Source: Gelria sp. Kuro-4
GTDB taxonomy: Bacteria > Bacillota > DTU030 > DUMP01
NCBI RefSeq assembly: GCF_019668485.1
Contig: NZ_AP024619.1
Coordinates: forward strand, 318,501 to 382,500
Length of the DNA stretch: 64,000 nucleotides
Direction of reading: 5' to 3'
Position numbers and translations under genes: made by a program. The notes below the pieces were generated by a model. It was not told the origin of the DNA and made no database searches. It was given only the letters and a program-made list of their open reading frames with translations. Shown here piece by piece: positions 41,316-49,568 of this stretch (position 1 is the first letter of the stretch; each line of letters begins with the position of its first letter).

Positions 41316-42182
41316 TTACCCAGCTTTAGGGAAGCCCAGGCGGAACTTGCCGCGGGTTTCTATGCCCCCGATACCTTCTTTGCCGGTGATGGTACCGGCC
41401 ACCAGCTCCGGCAATGAAACCAGCTTGGAGATGGGCGTAAACGCCACTTCTTCGGCGATGAACACCGGATCCAGGCAGTGGATAAGCACCCGTTTCGGCG
41501 CGCTGGCGTAATTGGCGCCGGCTGCAATGATGGCTTCAAAGTTGGACTGACACGCCCCAGCAAAAATCACCAGATCGTCTCTCCCCGGTACCACCTGCCG
41601 CGCGTTTCTTACCGCCTCGATGAAATAGCGCGTGTTGCGATAGCTGCGCGGGTCACTATAATCGCGGGCGCCCTTAATCAGGGCATCGTGCCCGGTGAGA
41701 ATCAGGATATCCGGGGAGTGCTCCCGGATGAGTTCGGCCACGTACTTGGGCTGCTCTTGTTCCGTCACCTGCTTGCCTACGGCGGCGACACCGAGCTGCT
41801 TGTAGGCGCTGAGGCAGAACTCCAGGTAGTCGGGGTCGCCGTCGAGATGGAGCACCTTCCCCGGTAACTCAAAAAAACTTTCTTCCCCGCCGTTCCCCGC
41901 CGCCCCTTTCACCAGCTGGGCCCGGACCAGGCTCTGGCGTTCGCTGATGCGCCGGAAGCACTCGGCGTTGCGCTTGAGGAGCTTCTCTCTGTACTCCCTC
42001 AGCTCCCCCGCCTCCACCTTGCGCAGGTCGCTTAAGGGCGCATCAGCCAGGAGGCGCACATCCAGGCCCTTCAAGATGGCTACCGCGCGGTCTCCCTCGA
42101 AAAGTACCTCCATTACTTTGAAAAAAATATCCCCCTGATATGAACGACGGGTAACGATATCCCCCTGTTGGATTTTTTCCAC
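41316..42182 (-). CDS. yabG: Sporulation-specific protease YabG
   Basis: 288 aa from GTG 42182 (AAAGGGAG upstream). YabG features: QGDIVTRRSYQGDIFFKV at the N-terminus, KVLHLDGDPDYLEFCL, ILTGHDALIK, FAGACQSNFEA. It is a cysteine protease that processes spore-coat proteins. The predicted catalytic pair His/Cys corresponds to TGHD and GACQ. It lies upstream of veg, conserved order in spore formers. Confidence 0.92.
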   Translation of the reverse strand: MEKIQQGDIVTRRSYQGDIFFKVMEVLFEGDRAVAILKGLDVRLLADAPLSDLRKVEAGELREYREKLLKRNAECFRRISERQSLVRAQLVKGAAGNGGEESFFELPGKVLHLDGDPDYLEFCLSAYKQLGVAAVGKQVTEQEQPKYVAELIREHSPDILILTGHDALIKGARDYSDPRSYRNTRYFIEAVRNARQVVPGRDDLVIFAGACQSNFEAIIAAGANYASAPKRVLIHCLDPVFIAEEVAFTPISKLVSLPELVAGTITGKEGIGGIETRGKFRLGFPKAG

Positions 42183-42235
42183 GGCGGTCACACTCCCTTT
42201 ACCCGTCCTACCCACAGCATATGACGGGCAAGGAG

Positions 42236-42265
42236 AAAGGGTGAATCCGGAGGGATTCACCCTTT
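42236..42265. terminator. Terminator hairpin between small ORF and yabG
   Basis: AAAGGGTGAATCC (42236-42248), loop GGAG, GGATTCACCCTTT (42253-42265). 13-bp perfect stem, 15 nt after the stop of the minus-strand ORF at 42280. Confidence 0.75.
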
Positions 42266-42279
42266 GTAGTTAAAAGTCC

Positions 42280-42474
42280 TTAATCCAGCCACTCCGGCAG
42301 GTGACCGCCGGCCGTCTGCATGGCAAACTCCGGCCCGACGGCCTCCTCGCCGGCATCCACCTTGGCGGCGGCCAGGCGCACCGCCGGGCGCCGCAGCGAA
42401 GGCGTCAGGCGACTTAGGGTCTCGCCGCCCAGGTTGCCGTGGTTGCGGCCGAAACCGGCGCCGCTTCTCAGCAC
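42280..42474 (-). CDS. Small hypothetical protein
   Basis: 64 aa from GTG 42474, eight bases after GAAGGAGGTG. Basic N-terminal half (RSGAGFGRNHGNLGGETLSR), then an Ala/Val-rich segment and GGHLPEWLD end. No family recognised. The strong ribosome site and its own terminator support a real gene. It lies between RNase J and YabG. Confidence 0.55.
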   Translation of the reverse strand: MLRSGAGFGRNHGNLGGETLSRLTPSLRRPAVRLAAAKVDAGEEAVGPEFAMQTAGGHLPEWLD

Positions 42475-42549
42475 GTGAGCACCTCCTTCGGGGAAACCCC
42501 CGCTTTACTCGTCACTAGTGTTCACCCGGCGGAGGTGCGCTAGTCATAG

Positions 42550-44265
42550 CTAGATTTCGATTATGATGGGCAGGATATTGGGCCGGCGCCCGGTGGCCGC
42601 ATCCAGGTAGCTGCTTAGGTTTTCTTGAATCTTGGCCTTGATAACCGACCACTCGGTGATCCCTTTCTCTTCAATTTCTTTGAGCGCGCCGCCCACCTGT
42701 TTCTTGGCCGCTTCCAGGAGCGCCTCCGACTCGCGCACGTAAACAAAGCCGCGCGTGATGATGTCGGGACCGGAGAGGAAGCGCCCCTTTTGCTTGTCCA
42801 TAACTACCACCACCACCAGCACGCCGTTGGTGGCCAGCGAAAGACGGTCCCGCAGCACAATGTGACCCACATCGCCGACGCCCAGGCCGTCGATAAAGAC
42901 AGAACCCGAGCTGACGTGGCCGGTGAGGGCGCCTTTTTCCCGGCTCACCTCGATGCGGTCGCCGATGTCAGGAATGAGAACGCGCTCCCGGTCAATGCCC
43001 AGCTCCTCTGCAATTTTGAGAAAAGCCGCCAGATGCCGGTACTCGCCGTGGAAGGGAATGAGGTAACGGGGCCGCACCATATTGGTCATAAACTTGATCT
43101 CTTCCTGGCTGGCGTGCCCCGAAACGTGCACCTGAGCCACTTCTTTGTAAACCACTTCGGCCCCGAGACGGAAGAGGTTGTCGATGGTCCGGCCCACCAG
43201 GCTTTCGTTCCCCGGAATGGGCGTGGCCGAGATGATCACGGTGTCCCCCTGGCGGATTTGCACCTGGCGGTGGTCGTTGTTGGCCATGCGGGTGAGGGCG
43301 GCCATGGGCTCGCCCTGGCTCCCGGTGGTGAGAATGACCACCTTGTCATCCGGTAGGCGGTTTATTTCCTCCAGCTCCACCAGGGTGCCTTTGGGCGCTT
43401 GGAGGTAGCCAAGCTCCTCCGCCACCGCCACGTTCTCGCGCATGCTGCGGCCGGCAATGCCCACCTTGCGCCGGCAGCGCACCGCGGTATCGATGGCCTG
43501 CTGGATGCGGTGGATGTTAGACGCGAAGGTCGCGATGAGGATCCGGCCCTCCGCCTCTTCAAAGACCCGGTCGAAGGTCTCCCCGACCACCTTTTCCGAG
43601 GGGGTGTAACCCGGCCGCTCGGCGTTGGTGGCATCGCAAAAAAGCGCCAGCACGCCCTTTTCGCCCAGAGCGGACAGGCGGGCGATGTCCGTGTGCCGGC
43701 CGTCGATAGGGGTCGGGTCAATCTTGAAGTCGCCGGAGTGAATGACGACCCCCGCCGGGGTATGAAAGGCCAGGGCGCACCCGTCCGGGATGCTGTGATT
43801 GGTACGAATCCACTCCACGCTGATCTGCCCCAGCTTCACCGGGCCGCCGCCCGGAACCACCACGTGGAGCTTGGCCTGCTTTTGCAGGTGGTGTTCTTCG
43901 AGCTTCTTTTGCACCAAGCCGATGGTGAGCTTGGTGCCGTACACGGGGACGTTGAGGCGGGGCAGCACGTAGGGCAGGGCCCCAATGTGGTCCTCATGCC
44001 CGTGGGTGAGGACAATGCCGCGCACCCGGTTGGCATTTTCCAGCAGGTAGCCGATGTCAGGCACCACCAGGTCGATGCCGAGGAGTTCCTCATCGGGAAA
44101 GGCCACCCCGGCGTCGATGACCACTATGTCGTCGCCGAACTCGACCACCATCATGTTCTTGCCGATTTCCCGCGTTCCCCCCAGGGGAATCAAGGACACC
44201 GCCGGTGCCGCCACGCGCTCGTCCCTCCTTTTCCCGGCCCGCGGCCGTCTCTTCGCTGTTTCCAT
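42550..44265 (-). CDS. rnj: Ribonuclease J
   Basis: 571 aa. Metallo-beta-lactamase fold with IPLGGTREIGKNMMVVE at the N-terminus, THGHEDHIGALP zinc motif near residue 78, beta-CASP region (TGSQGEPMAALTRMAN), FHGEYRHLAA, and a C-terminal domain ending in RPNILPIIIEI. Acts as 5'-3' exo- and endonuclease in mRNA decay. The ATG shares its A with the thiI stop (TAATG), so translation is coupled. Start upstream at 44277 is possible but not favoured. Confidence 0.96.
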   Translation of the reverse strand: METAKRRPRAGKRRDERVAAPAVSLIPLGGTREIGKNMMVVEFGDDIVVIDAGVAFPDEELLGIDLVVPDIGYLLENANRVRGIVLTHGHEDHIGALPYVLPRLNVPVYGTKLTIGLVQKKLEEHHLQKQAKLHVVVPGGGPVKLGQISVEWIRTNHSIPDGCALAFHTPAGVVIHSGDFKIDPTPIDGRHTDIARLSALGEKGVLALFCDATNAERPGYTPSEKVVGETFDRVFEEAEGRILIATFASNIHRIQQAIDTAVRCRRKVGIAGRSMRENVAVAEELGYLQAPKGTLVELEEINRLPDDKVVILTTGSQGEPMAALTRMANNDHRQVQIRQGDTVIISATPIPGNESLVGRTIDNLFRLGAEVVYKEVAQVHVSGHASQEEIKFMTNMVRPRYLIPFHGEYRHLAAFLKIAEELGIDRERVLIPDIGDRIEVSREKGALTGHVSSGSVFIDGLGVGDVGHIVLRDRLSLATNGVLVVVVVMDKQKGRFLSGPDIITRGFVYVRESEALLEAAKKQVGGALKEIEEKGITEWSVIKAKIQENLSSYLDAATGRRPNILPIIIEI

Positions 44266-45452
44266 TAGGTCTCCCAACTTCCTTCCTGCGTACTATCCAC
44301 TTCTAATATTTCCGCCTTCGCCACCGCCTCCTGGAGCAGGGACTCCGCCACCAGCCCCGCTTCGGCAGCCTCCACCCGCTCCAGGCAGGGGTGGGTCTCC
44401 GGGTGGCGGGGCACAAACACGGTGCAGCAGTCGGCGTAGGGGCGGATGGAGATGTCAAAGGTGCCGATGGCTTTGGCGCGGGCGATGATCTCCTCTTTGT
44501 CCAGGGCGATGAGCGGGCGCAGCAGGGGAAGGTCCACCACCGCGCCGGTGGCGGCGAGGCTGGGCAGAGTCTGGCTCGCCACCTGGCCCACGCTCTCCCC
44601 GGTGACCAGGGCGGCAGCCCCCTCGCGCTCCGCCACCCGCCGGGCGATGCGCATCATCATGCGCCGCAGCAGAATCGTCTCGAGCTCATCCGGCCCGCCC
44701 TGGTGCAGCGCTTTTTGGATGGCCGTAAAGGGTATCACATAGAGCTTCACCTTGCCGCTGTAGCGCGCCAGCACGCGGCAAAGGTCGATCACCTTTTCCT
44801 TGGCCCGGTCGCTTGTAAAAGGAAAACTGTGAAAGTAGACGGCGACAATCTCCACCCCGCGTTTCATGATCATCCAGCCGGCCACCGGGCTGTCGATACC
44901 GCCGGAGAGGAGCAGCACCGCCCGGCCACTGACGCCGAGCGGCAAGCCGCCCGGTCCCGGCAGGGAACGCCAATACAGGTACGACCGGTCGCGCAGTTCC
45001 ACGTGCAGGGTTACCGCTGGCCGGTGCACATCCACGCTCAGGTCCGGGAAACGCTGGAGCAGGTGAGCTCCCAGGGCCCTGTTCACCTCCGGTGAGGTGA
45101 GGGGAAAGGCTTTGTTGGGCCGGCGAGTATCCACCTTGAAGGTGCGGGCGCCGGCGGCGTACGCCTCCGCCAGGGACGCCTCCGCCGCCGTTTTGATGGC
45201 GCCGAGGTCAAGGTCCGTGCTTACCGCCGGGCTCACCGCCACCAGCCCAAAGACCCGGGTAAGACGGCGGCAGGCCTCCTCCCCGTCCCCGTTCAGGTGC
45301 ACATAGATGCGCCCGTACTCGCGCCGGATACCCTGCACGCTCAGCCCCGCCAATGCGGCATGCATCCGCTCGATGAGTTTTCCTTCGAAAAGCCGGCGGT
45401 TTTTGCCCTTAAGGCCGATCTCCCCGTAGCGGGCGAGAATGAGTCCGGGCAT
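44265..45452 (-). CDS. thiI: tRNA 4-thiouridine synthetase ThiI
   Basis: 395 aa. N-terminal ferredoxin-like/THUMP region (ARYGEIGLKGKNRRLFE, then AAGARTFKVDTRR), and PP-loop SGGIDSPVAGW near residue 190. It lacks the C-terminal rhodanese extension, like Bacillus ThiI; a Cys pair occurs in YADCCTVF. It adenylates U8 of tRNA and accepts sulfur from the partner desulfurase. ATG 45452 follows GGAG. The desulfurase gene precedes it by 44 nt. Confidence 0.95.
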   Translation of the reverse strand: MPGLILARYGEIGLKGKNRRLFEGKLIERMHAALAGLSVQGIRREYGRIYVHLNGDGEEACRRLTRVFGLVAVSPAVSTDLDLGAIKTAAEASLAEAYAAGARTFKVDTRRPNKAFPLTSPEVNRALGAHLLQRFPDLSVDVHRPAVTLHVELRDRSYLYWRSLPGPGGLPLGVSGRAVLLLSGGIDSPVAGWMIMKRGVEIVAVYFHSFPFTSDRAKEKVIDLCRVLARYSGKVKLYVIPFTAIQKALHQGGPDELETILLRRMMMRIARRVAEREGAAALVTGESVGQVASQTLPSLAATGAVVDLPLLRPLIALDKEEIIARAKAIGTFDISIRPYADCCTVFVPRHPETHPCLERVEAAEAGLVAESLLQEAVAKAEILEVDSTQEGSWET

Positions 45453-45496
45453 AGCTGTCACTCCGTTTCACCATGGAACATTGTCTTTGCCACCTG

Positions 45497-46651
45497 TCAG
45501 CGCATCAGCGCCCGCAGCTCCGGCACTATCTCCTTCAAGCAGTCTGCGGTGTAGTCGATCTCGGCCTCCGTATTGGCCGGCGCCAGGCTGAACCGGATGG
45601 CGCCCTCGCGCTGGGCGGGAGGCAGTTTCATGGCCGCCAGCACATGGCTCCCCGGCGCATGGTGCGAAGAACAGGCCGACCCGGTGGAAACGTAGATCCC
45701 CCGCTCCTCCAGGGCATGGAGCAGCACCTCGCCCTTTACCCCGGCAAAGGAAAGGTTGAGGATGTGCGGCGCCCCGCGGTCATCCTGGGGACCGTTGGCT
45801 GTGGTATCCGGGAGCGCGTTCAGGGTGCGGTCACGGAGCCGCGCCTTTAGTCTACCCATGTGGGCACAGGCGGTCGCGCTCTCTTTTCCCATCAGCCGGG
45901 CGGCCACGCCCAGGCCGACGATCCCGGGGACGTTTTCTGTGCCCGAGCGCAGGCCGGCTTCCTGCCCGCCGCCCAGAAGCTGCGCCTCCAGGCGCACGCC
46001 GCGCCGGACAAACAGCGCCCCCACCCCTTTCGGCCCCTGAATCTTATGGGCGCTGAGGGACAAGAGGTCGATGCCCAGGCGGTGCGGCTCGAGGGGAAGC
46101 CGGGCAAAACCCTGCACGGCATCCACATGCCAGGCCGGTCGCGGCCGGCACTGGCTGAGGAGCCCAGCGATCTCGGCCAGGGGGGCGATGGCCCCCACTT
46201 CATTGTTGACATGCATGGTGCTCACTAAAATGGTCTCGGGGCCAAGGGCCGCCCGGAGGGCGTCCAGGTCGAGCATGCCTTCCCGGTCCACGGGCAGATA
46301 GGTTACCGAAAAGCCCTCTTTCTCCAGGCGATGAAAGGCCTCTAACACCGAAGGGTGCTCGACGGCGGTGGTGATAAGGTGCCGGCCCCGGCGCGCCCGC
46401 GCCCGGGCCAGGCCGAGAATGGCCAGGTTGTTGGCCTCCGTGCCCCCGGAAGTGAAGAAAATTTCCCCCGGTTCGGCAGCCAGCGTCTCCGCCACCGCCG
46501 CGCGCGCCGCCTTTACCGCCCGCTCCGCCGCCTGACCGCGCCGGTGAACCGACGAGGGGTTGCCGTAATCTTCTTCCATGGCCTTGACCATGGCCGCCAC
46601 CACCTCCGGCCGCACCCGGGTGGTGGCACTGTTGTCTAAATAGACCTCCAC
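45497..46651 (-). CDS. Cysteine desulfurase, NifZ/IscS-like partner of ThiI
   Basis: 384 aa from GTG 46651 (AGGAAGG eight bases upstream). PLP fold: YLDNSATTR at the start, TSGGTEANNLAI, SAHKIQGPKGVGALFVR (Schiff-base Lys) and the catalytic Cys in YVSTGSACSSHHAPGS. Its position ahead of thiI is the same as B. subtilis nifZ-thiI, where it supplies sulfur for tRNA thiolation. A role in Fe-S assembly is not excluded. Confidence 0.93.
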   Translation of the reverse strand: MEVYLDNSATTRVRPEVVAAMVKAMEEDYGNPSSVHRRGQAAERAVKAARAAVAETLAAEPGEIFFTSGGTEANNLAILGLARARARRGRHLITTAVEHPSVLEAFHRLEKEGFSVTYLPVDREGMLDLDALRAALGPETILVSTMHVNNEVGAIAPLAEIAGLLSQCRPRPAWHVDAVQGFARLPLEPHRLGIDLLSLSAHKIQGPKGVGALFVRRGVRLEAQLLGGGQEAGLRSGTENVPGIVGLGVAARLMGKESATACAHMGRLKARLRDRTLNALPDTTANGPQDDRGAPHILNLSFAGVKGEVLLHALEERGIYVSTGSACSSHHAPGSHVLAAMKLPPAQREGAIRFSLAPANTEAEIDYTADCLKEIVPELRALMR

Positions 46652-46691
46652 TCCTGGCACCTTCCTTGTTCATGATTCCTTAATCTTGCTC

Positions 46692-46705
46692 TGGTATAGT
46701 ATAAT
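46692..46705 (+). promoter_or_regulatory. Extended -10 promoter for the DedA-PAP2 gene
   Basis: TGGTATAGTATAAT contains two overlapping -10-like hexamers, TATAGT with an upstream TG and TATAAT, about 52 nt before the ATG at 46757. The -35 region is poor. Confidence 0.4.
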
Positions 46706-46756
46706 GAGTTGGCAATAACTCAGGGCGCGGCTCTGATTTTTGCAGGAGGGTGAGTG

Positions 46757-48031
46757 ATGTCTAGTCTTCACCAATGGCTGGCGGCCACCACGGCCGTGCT
46801 CAGCCAGTACGGCTTAGGGGGCCTCATTGTCACAGCCTTTGCCGAAGCCTCCTTCTTCCCGGTGCCGCCCGACGTTATTCTCATTCCCCTTTGCCTCTTA
46901 CAGCCCGCCTTGGGGTGGTGGTATGCGCTCCTTACCACCCTTTCCTCTTCCTTGGGCGGCGTCTTTGGCGCGTTCATCGGCCTGCGCTTCGGTCGCCCGC
47001 TGCTGCGGCACTTCGCCTCCCCGCAGCGCGTCGGCCAGGTGGAAGGTCTCTTTAACCGCTACGGCGGCTGGGCAGTGGCTCTGGCCGCTCTAACCCCGAT
47101 CCCGTACAAGGTCTTTACCATCGCCGCCGGGGTTTTTCAGGTCAGCCCCTGGGTGGTGCTCGCCGCCTCCCTGGGCGGGCGCGGTCTGCGCTTTTTCCTC
47201 GAAGCCCTGACCATTTACCTCTGGGGTGAACAGGCCACCGCTCTCCTCAGCACTTACCTTGGCCCCGTCACCCTGGGCCTGGGGGTAGTCCTGGCGGCGG
47301 CCGCCTGGTACTTCGCCCGGCGCCCGCGGCGGGCCCGCCCCGCCTACACCGCCGTCCCCGCCTGGAGGTGGTGGTGGCAGCGGTCACCCCTCGCGCGCTG
47401 GGGCGAGCCCGGCCTGTACCTCATGGCCGGGGCGTGCCTCTCCTTTATCTTTCTGATTCTCTTTGCCAAGCTGGCCGATGAAGTGGCCGAGCAGGAGTTC
47501 CTCCGCGCCGACACCTACCTCTTGGCTCTCGCCGCTTCCGTGCGGCAGCCCCTCTTCACGCTGGTGATGCAGGCCGTCACCACCCTGGGGTCCTTTACCG
47601 TGCTTGTTCCGCTGGCCGCCCTGAGTATGCTGCTCTTGGCCCGCCGCGGCGCCCGTTTTCAAGCGCTGCTCCTGGCACTGGCCTTGGCGGGCGGCTGGAG
47701 CATCGACGAGCTCCTCAAATGGGGCTTTCACCGCACGCGGCCCAACATCGCGCGCCTCATCGACGTGAGCGGTTACAGCTTCCCCAGCGGGCACGCCATG
47801 GTGGCCACCGCCTTCTACGGGATGCTGGCCTATCTCTGGTGGCGCCGTCTACCCGCTGCGCCAGCGCGCCGGCTGGTGGTGGCGGCAACCCTGCTCCTTC
47901 TCCTCGGCATCGGCTTCAGCCGCGTCTACCTGGGCGCCCACTACCCCACCGACGTCTTGGGCGGCTTCTTGGCCGGCGCCCTCTGGCTCACCTGCTGCAT
48001 CATGGCCGACCTGCCGCGGCCGGGCGCCTAG
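46757..48031 (+). CDS. Fusion of DedA-type (VTT) membrane protein and PAP2 phosphatase
   Basis: 424 aa. The first 180 residues are DedA/SNARE-associated: FAEASFFPVPPDVILIPL, then GLRFGRPLL, ALTPIPYKVFTIAAGVF. The last 190 are a PAP2 lipid phosphatase: KWGFHRTRPN (KxxxxxxRP), SFPSGHAM (PSGH) and SRVYLGAHYPTD (SRxxxxxHxxxD). The central linker (RRPRRARPAYTAV) is basic. DedA proteins flip polyprenyl phosphate; PAP2 removes phosphate from undecaprenyl pyrophosphate. A fused protein would couple the two steps of carrier recycling. ATG 46757 follows GGAGGG. Confidence 0.9.
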   Translation: MSSLHQWLAATTAVLSQYGLGGLIVTAFAEASFFPVPPDVILIPLCLLQPALGWWYALLTTLSSSLGGVFGAFIGLRFGRPLLRHFASPQRVGQVEGLFNRYGGWAVALAALTPIPYKVFTIAAGVFQVSPWVVLAASLGGRGLRFFLEALTIYLWGEQATALLSTYLGPVTLGLGVVLAAAAWYFARRPRRARPAYTAVPAWRWWWQRSPLARWGEPGLYLMAGACLSFIFLILFAKLADEVAEQEFLRADTYLLALAASVRQPLFTLVMQAVTTLGSFTVLVPLAALSMLLLARRGARFQALLLALALAGGWSIDELLKWGFHRTRPNIARLIDVSGYSFPSGHAMVATAFYGMLAYLWWRRLPAAPARRLVVAATLLLLLGIGFSRVYLGAHYPTDVLGGFLAGALWLTCCIMADLPRPGA

Positions 48032-48060
48032 GGGGTGAACAACAAAGGGGGCACCGCCCC

Positions 48061-48912
48061 CTAGACCGTGTAGTAGATCACCCCGACCGCCCCCGGCCCC
48101 ACGTGGGTGCCGATAACCGGCCCAAACTCGGAAGGTATGATCTCCGCCTGCGGCAGGGCCGCCAGCAGCTGGGTCTGAAGTTCCTGCCGCGTGTCCTTGG
48201 CGTCGGCATCGAGTACGGTGGCGGTCACCTTTTTCTCCCGGCTGCAGGCGCTTGCAGCGAGTTCCACCAGGCGCTCGAGCGCCTTCTTTTTTGTCCGCAC
48301 CTTGTCCTCCACGCTGATAATCCCCTGGGCGTTCTTCATGGCCAGGATGGGCTTTACCGCCAGGAGCGAGCCCAGGAACGCCTGAGCCATACCGATGCGC
48401 CCGCCTTTGTGTAGGTAGTGCAGGTCGTCCACCATGAAAAAGGCCGTGACGTTGTCGATCACCGCACGCGCCCGCTGCAACACCTCCGGCAGCGCCCGGC
48501 CCGCGGCCACAGCGCGCGCCGCTTCCCACACTGCAAAGCCCAGCCCCAGGCAGGTGATGCGGCTGTCGAGGATATGGATATCGAGCTCGGGCAGCATGCG
48601 CCGCGCCGTTTCCGCCGCCGCCACCGTACCGCTCAGGTCGCCTGAGATATGGATGGAGACGATACTGCCCCCGTCGCGGCCCAGCTCTTGGTAGAGGGAG
48701 GCGAACTCCCCAGCCGGCGGTTGCGACGTGGTAGGTAGAGTCGCGGCGGAACGCAGGCGCCGGAAAAACTCTGCATTGGTGATGTCGCTTCCCTCGCGCA
48801 GCGAGGCCCCTTCCATGTTCACCCTGAGCGGCACCACGTGAATGTTATACTCCTTGATAACCGCAGGCGGCAGGTAGCTGGTGCTGTCAGTTACCAGGTG
48901 GATCTTTGGCAC
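48061..48912 (-). CDS. DegV-family fatty-acid-binding protein
   Basis: 283 aa. IHLVTDSTSYLPPAV at the start, TTSQPPAGEF near residue 73, ISGDLSGTV, and DDLHYLHKGGRIG are DegV motifs. Members bind fatty acids for the FakA kinase, which is not seen in the window. The stop is 29 nt from the convergent DedA-PAP2 stop. Transcribed before the phasin-like gene in the opposite direction of the GH18 gene. Confidence 0.92.
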   Translation of the reverse strand: MPKIHLVTDSTSYLPPAVIKEYNIHVVPLRVNMEGASLREGSDITNAEFFRRLRSAATLPTTSQPPAGEFASLYQELGRDGGSIVSIHISGDLSGTVAAAETARRMLPELDIHILDSRITCLGLGFAVWEAARAVAAGRALPEVLQRARAVIDNVTAFFMVDDLHYLHKGGRIGMAQAFLGSLLAVKPILAMKNAQGIISVEDKVRTKKKALERLVELAASACSREKKVTATVLDADAKDTRQELQTQLLAALPQAEIIPSEFGPVIGTHVGPGAVGVIYYTV

Positions 48913-48954
48913 GGCGACTCCTCTCCCCCAAGCCGCGCGCCGGAAGGCACGCGG

Positions 48955-49314
48955 CTATTCGTTTTCCTGGTGCGGCGTTTCGACATTATCCACCGGGGCC
49001 GCAGGCTCTTGGTCTGGGCTCGGGCCCAGGCGGCGTTCCAGCGCGGCAACCCGTGCCTCCAAGGCGGCCAGGTCCTCGCGCGAGGCGCCTTTAAAAGCCT
49101 TTAGGGCGCGCTCGGTTTGTTCCCGCACCAGGCGTGTCAGGTTGTCCCGCTCCTTTTGCCCGCGTTCCCACAGCTCGCGCATCATCTCGCGGGCCTCCTC
49201 CTGGCTCACCTCGCCCTTTTTCACCAGTTCGTCAATCCCTTTTTCCAAGGCCTCCTTGGTCATGCTCAAGGCGCCGATGCCGAGCAGCATGGCTTTACGC
49301 AGCAGCGACTCCAT
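48955..49314 (-). CDS. Phasin-family/PhaF-like coiled-coil protein
   Basis: 119 aa from ATG 49314 (GGGAGGG upstream). Helical N-terminus MESLLRKAMLLGIGALSMTKE, then ELVKKGEVSQEEAREMMRELWERG, a leucine-zipper-like section EDLAALEARVAALERRLG and an acidic end. Matches the small phasin-like proteins in many Clostridia without PHA genes. Role there is unknown; may be a stress coiled coil. No PHA synthase visible. Confidence 0.7.
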   Translation of the reverse strand: MESLLRKAMLLGIGALSMTKEALEKGIDELVKKGEVSQEEAREMMRELWERGQKERDNLTRLVREQTERALKAFKGASREDLAALEARVAALERRLGPSPDQEPAAPVDNVETPHQENE

Positions 49315-49568
49315 TTCGCTTCCCTCCCGGTGAAGTTGTCTTTTCTTCATGATGCCCGGCCGAGACCGGTTTGTATGCCTCGGCCGGCTTTCTCCCTGCT
49401 TCTTTCCAGGTTAATCATAACTTCGCCCCGGGGCGTTGTCAATGCCGCCGCCCGCCCCGCCTGCCCCGGCTCCCCTGTTAGCTGTTCAGGGAAGGATTCC
49501 GCCGCCCGAAGACGAAGTATATTTGGTAGTTCTGGTACCGATCACCACCTTAGGAAAGGGGTACAACC

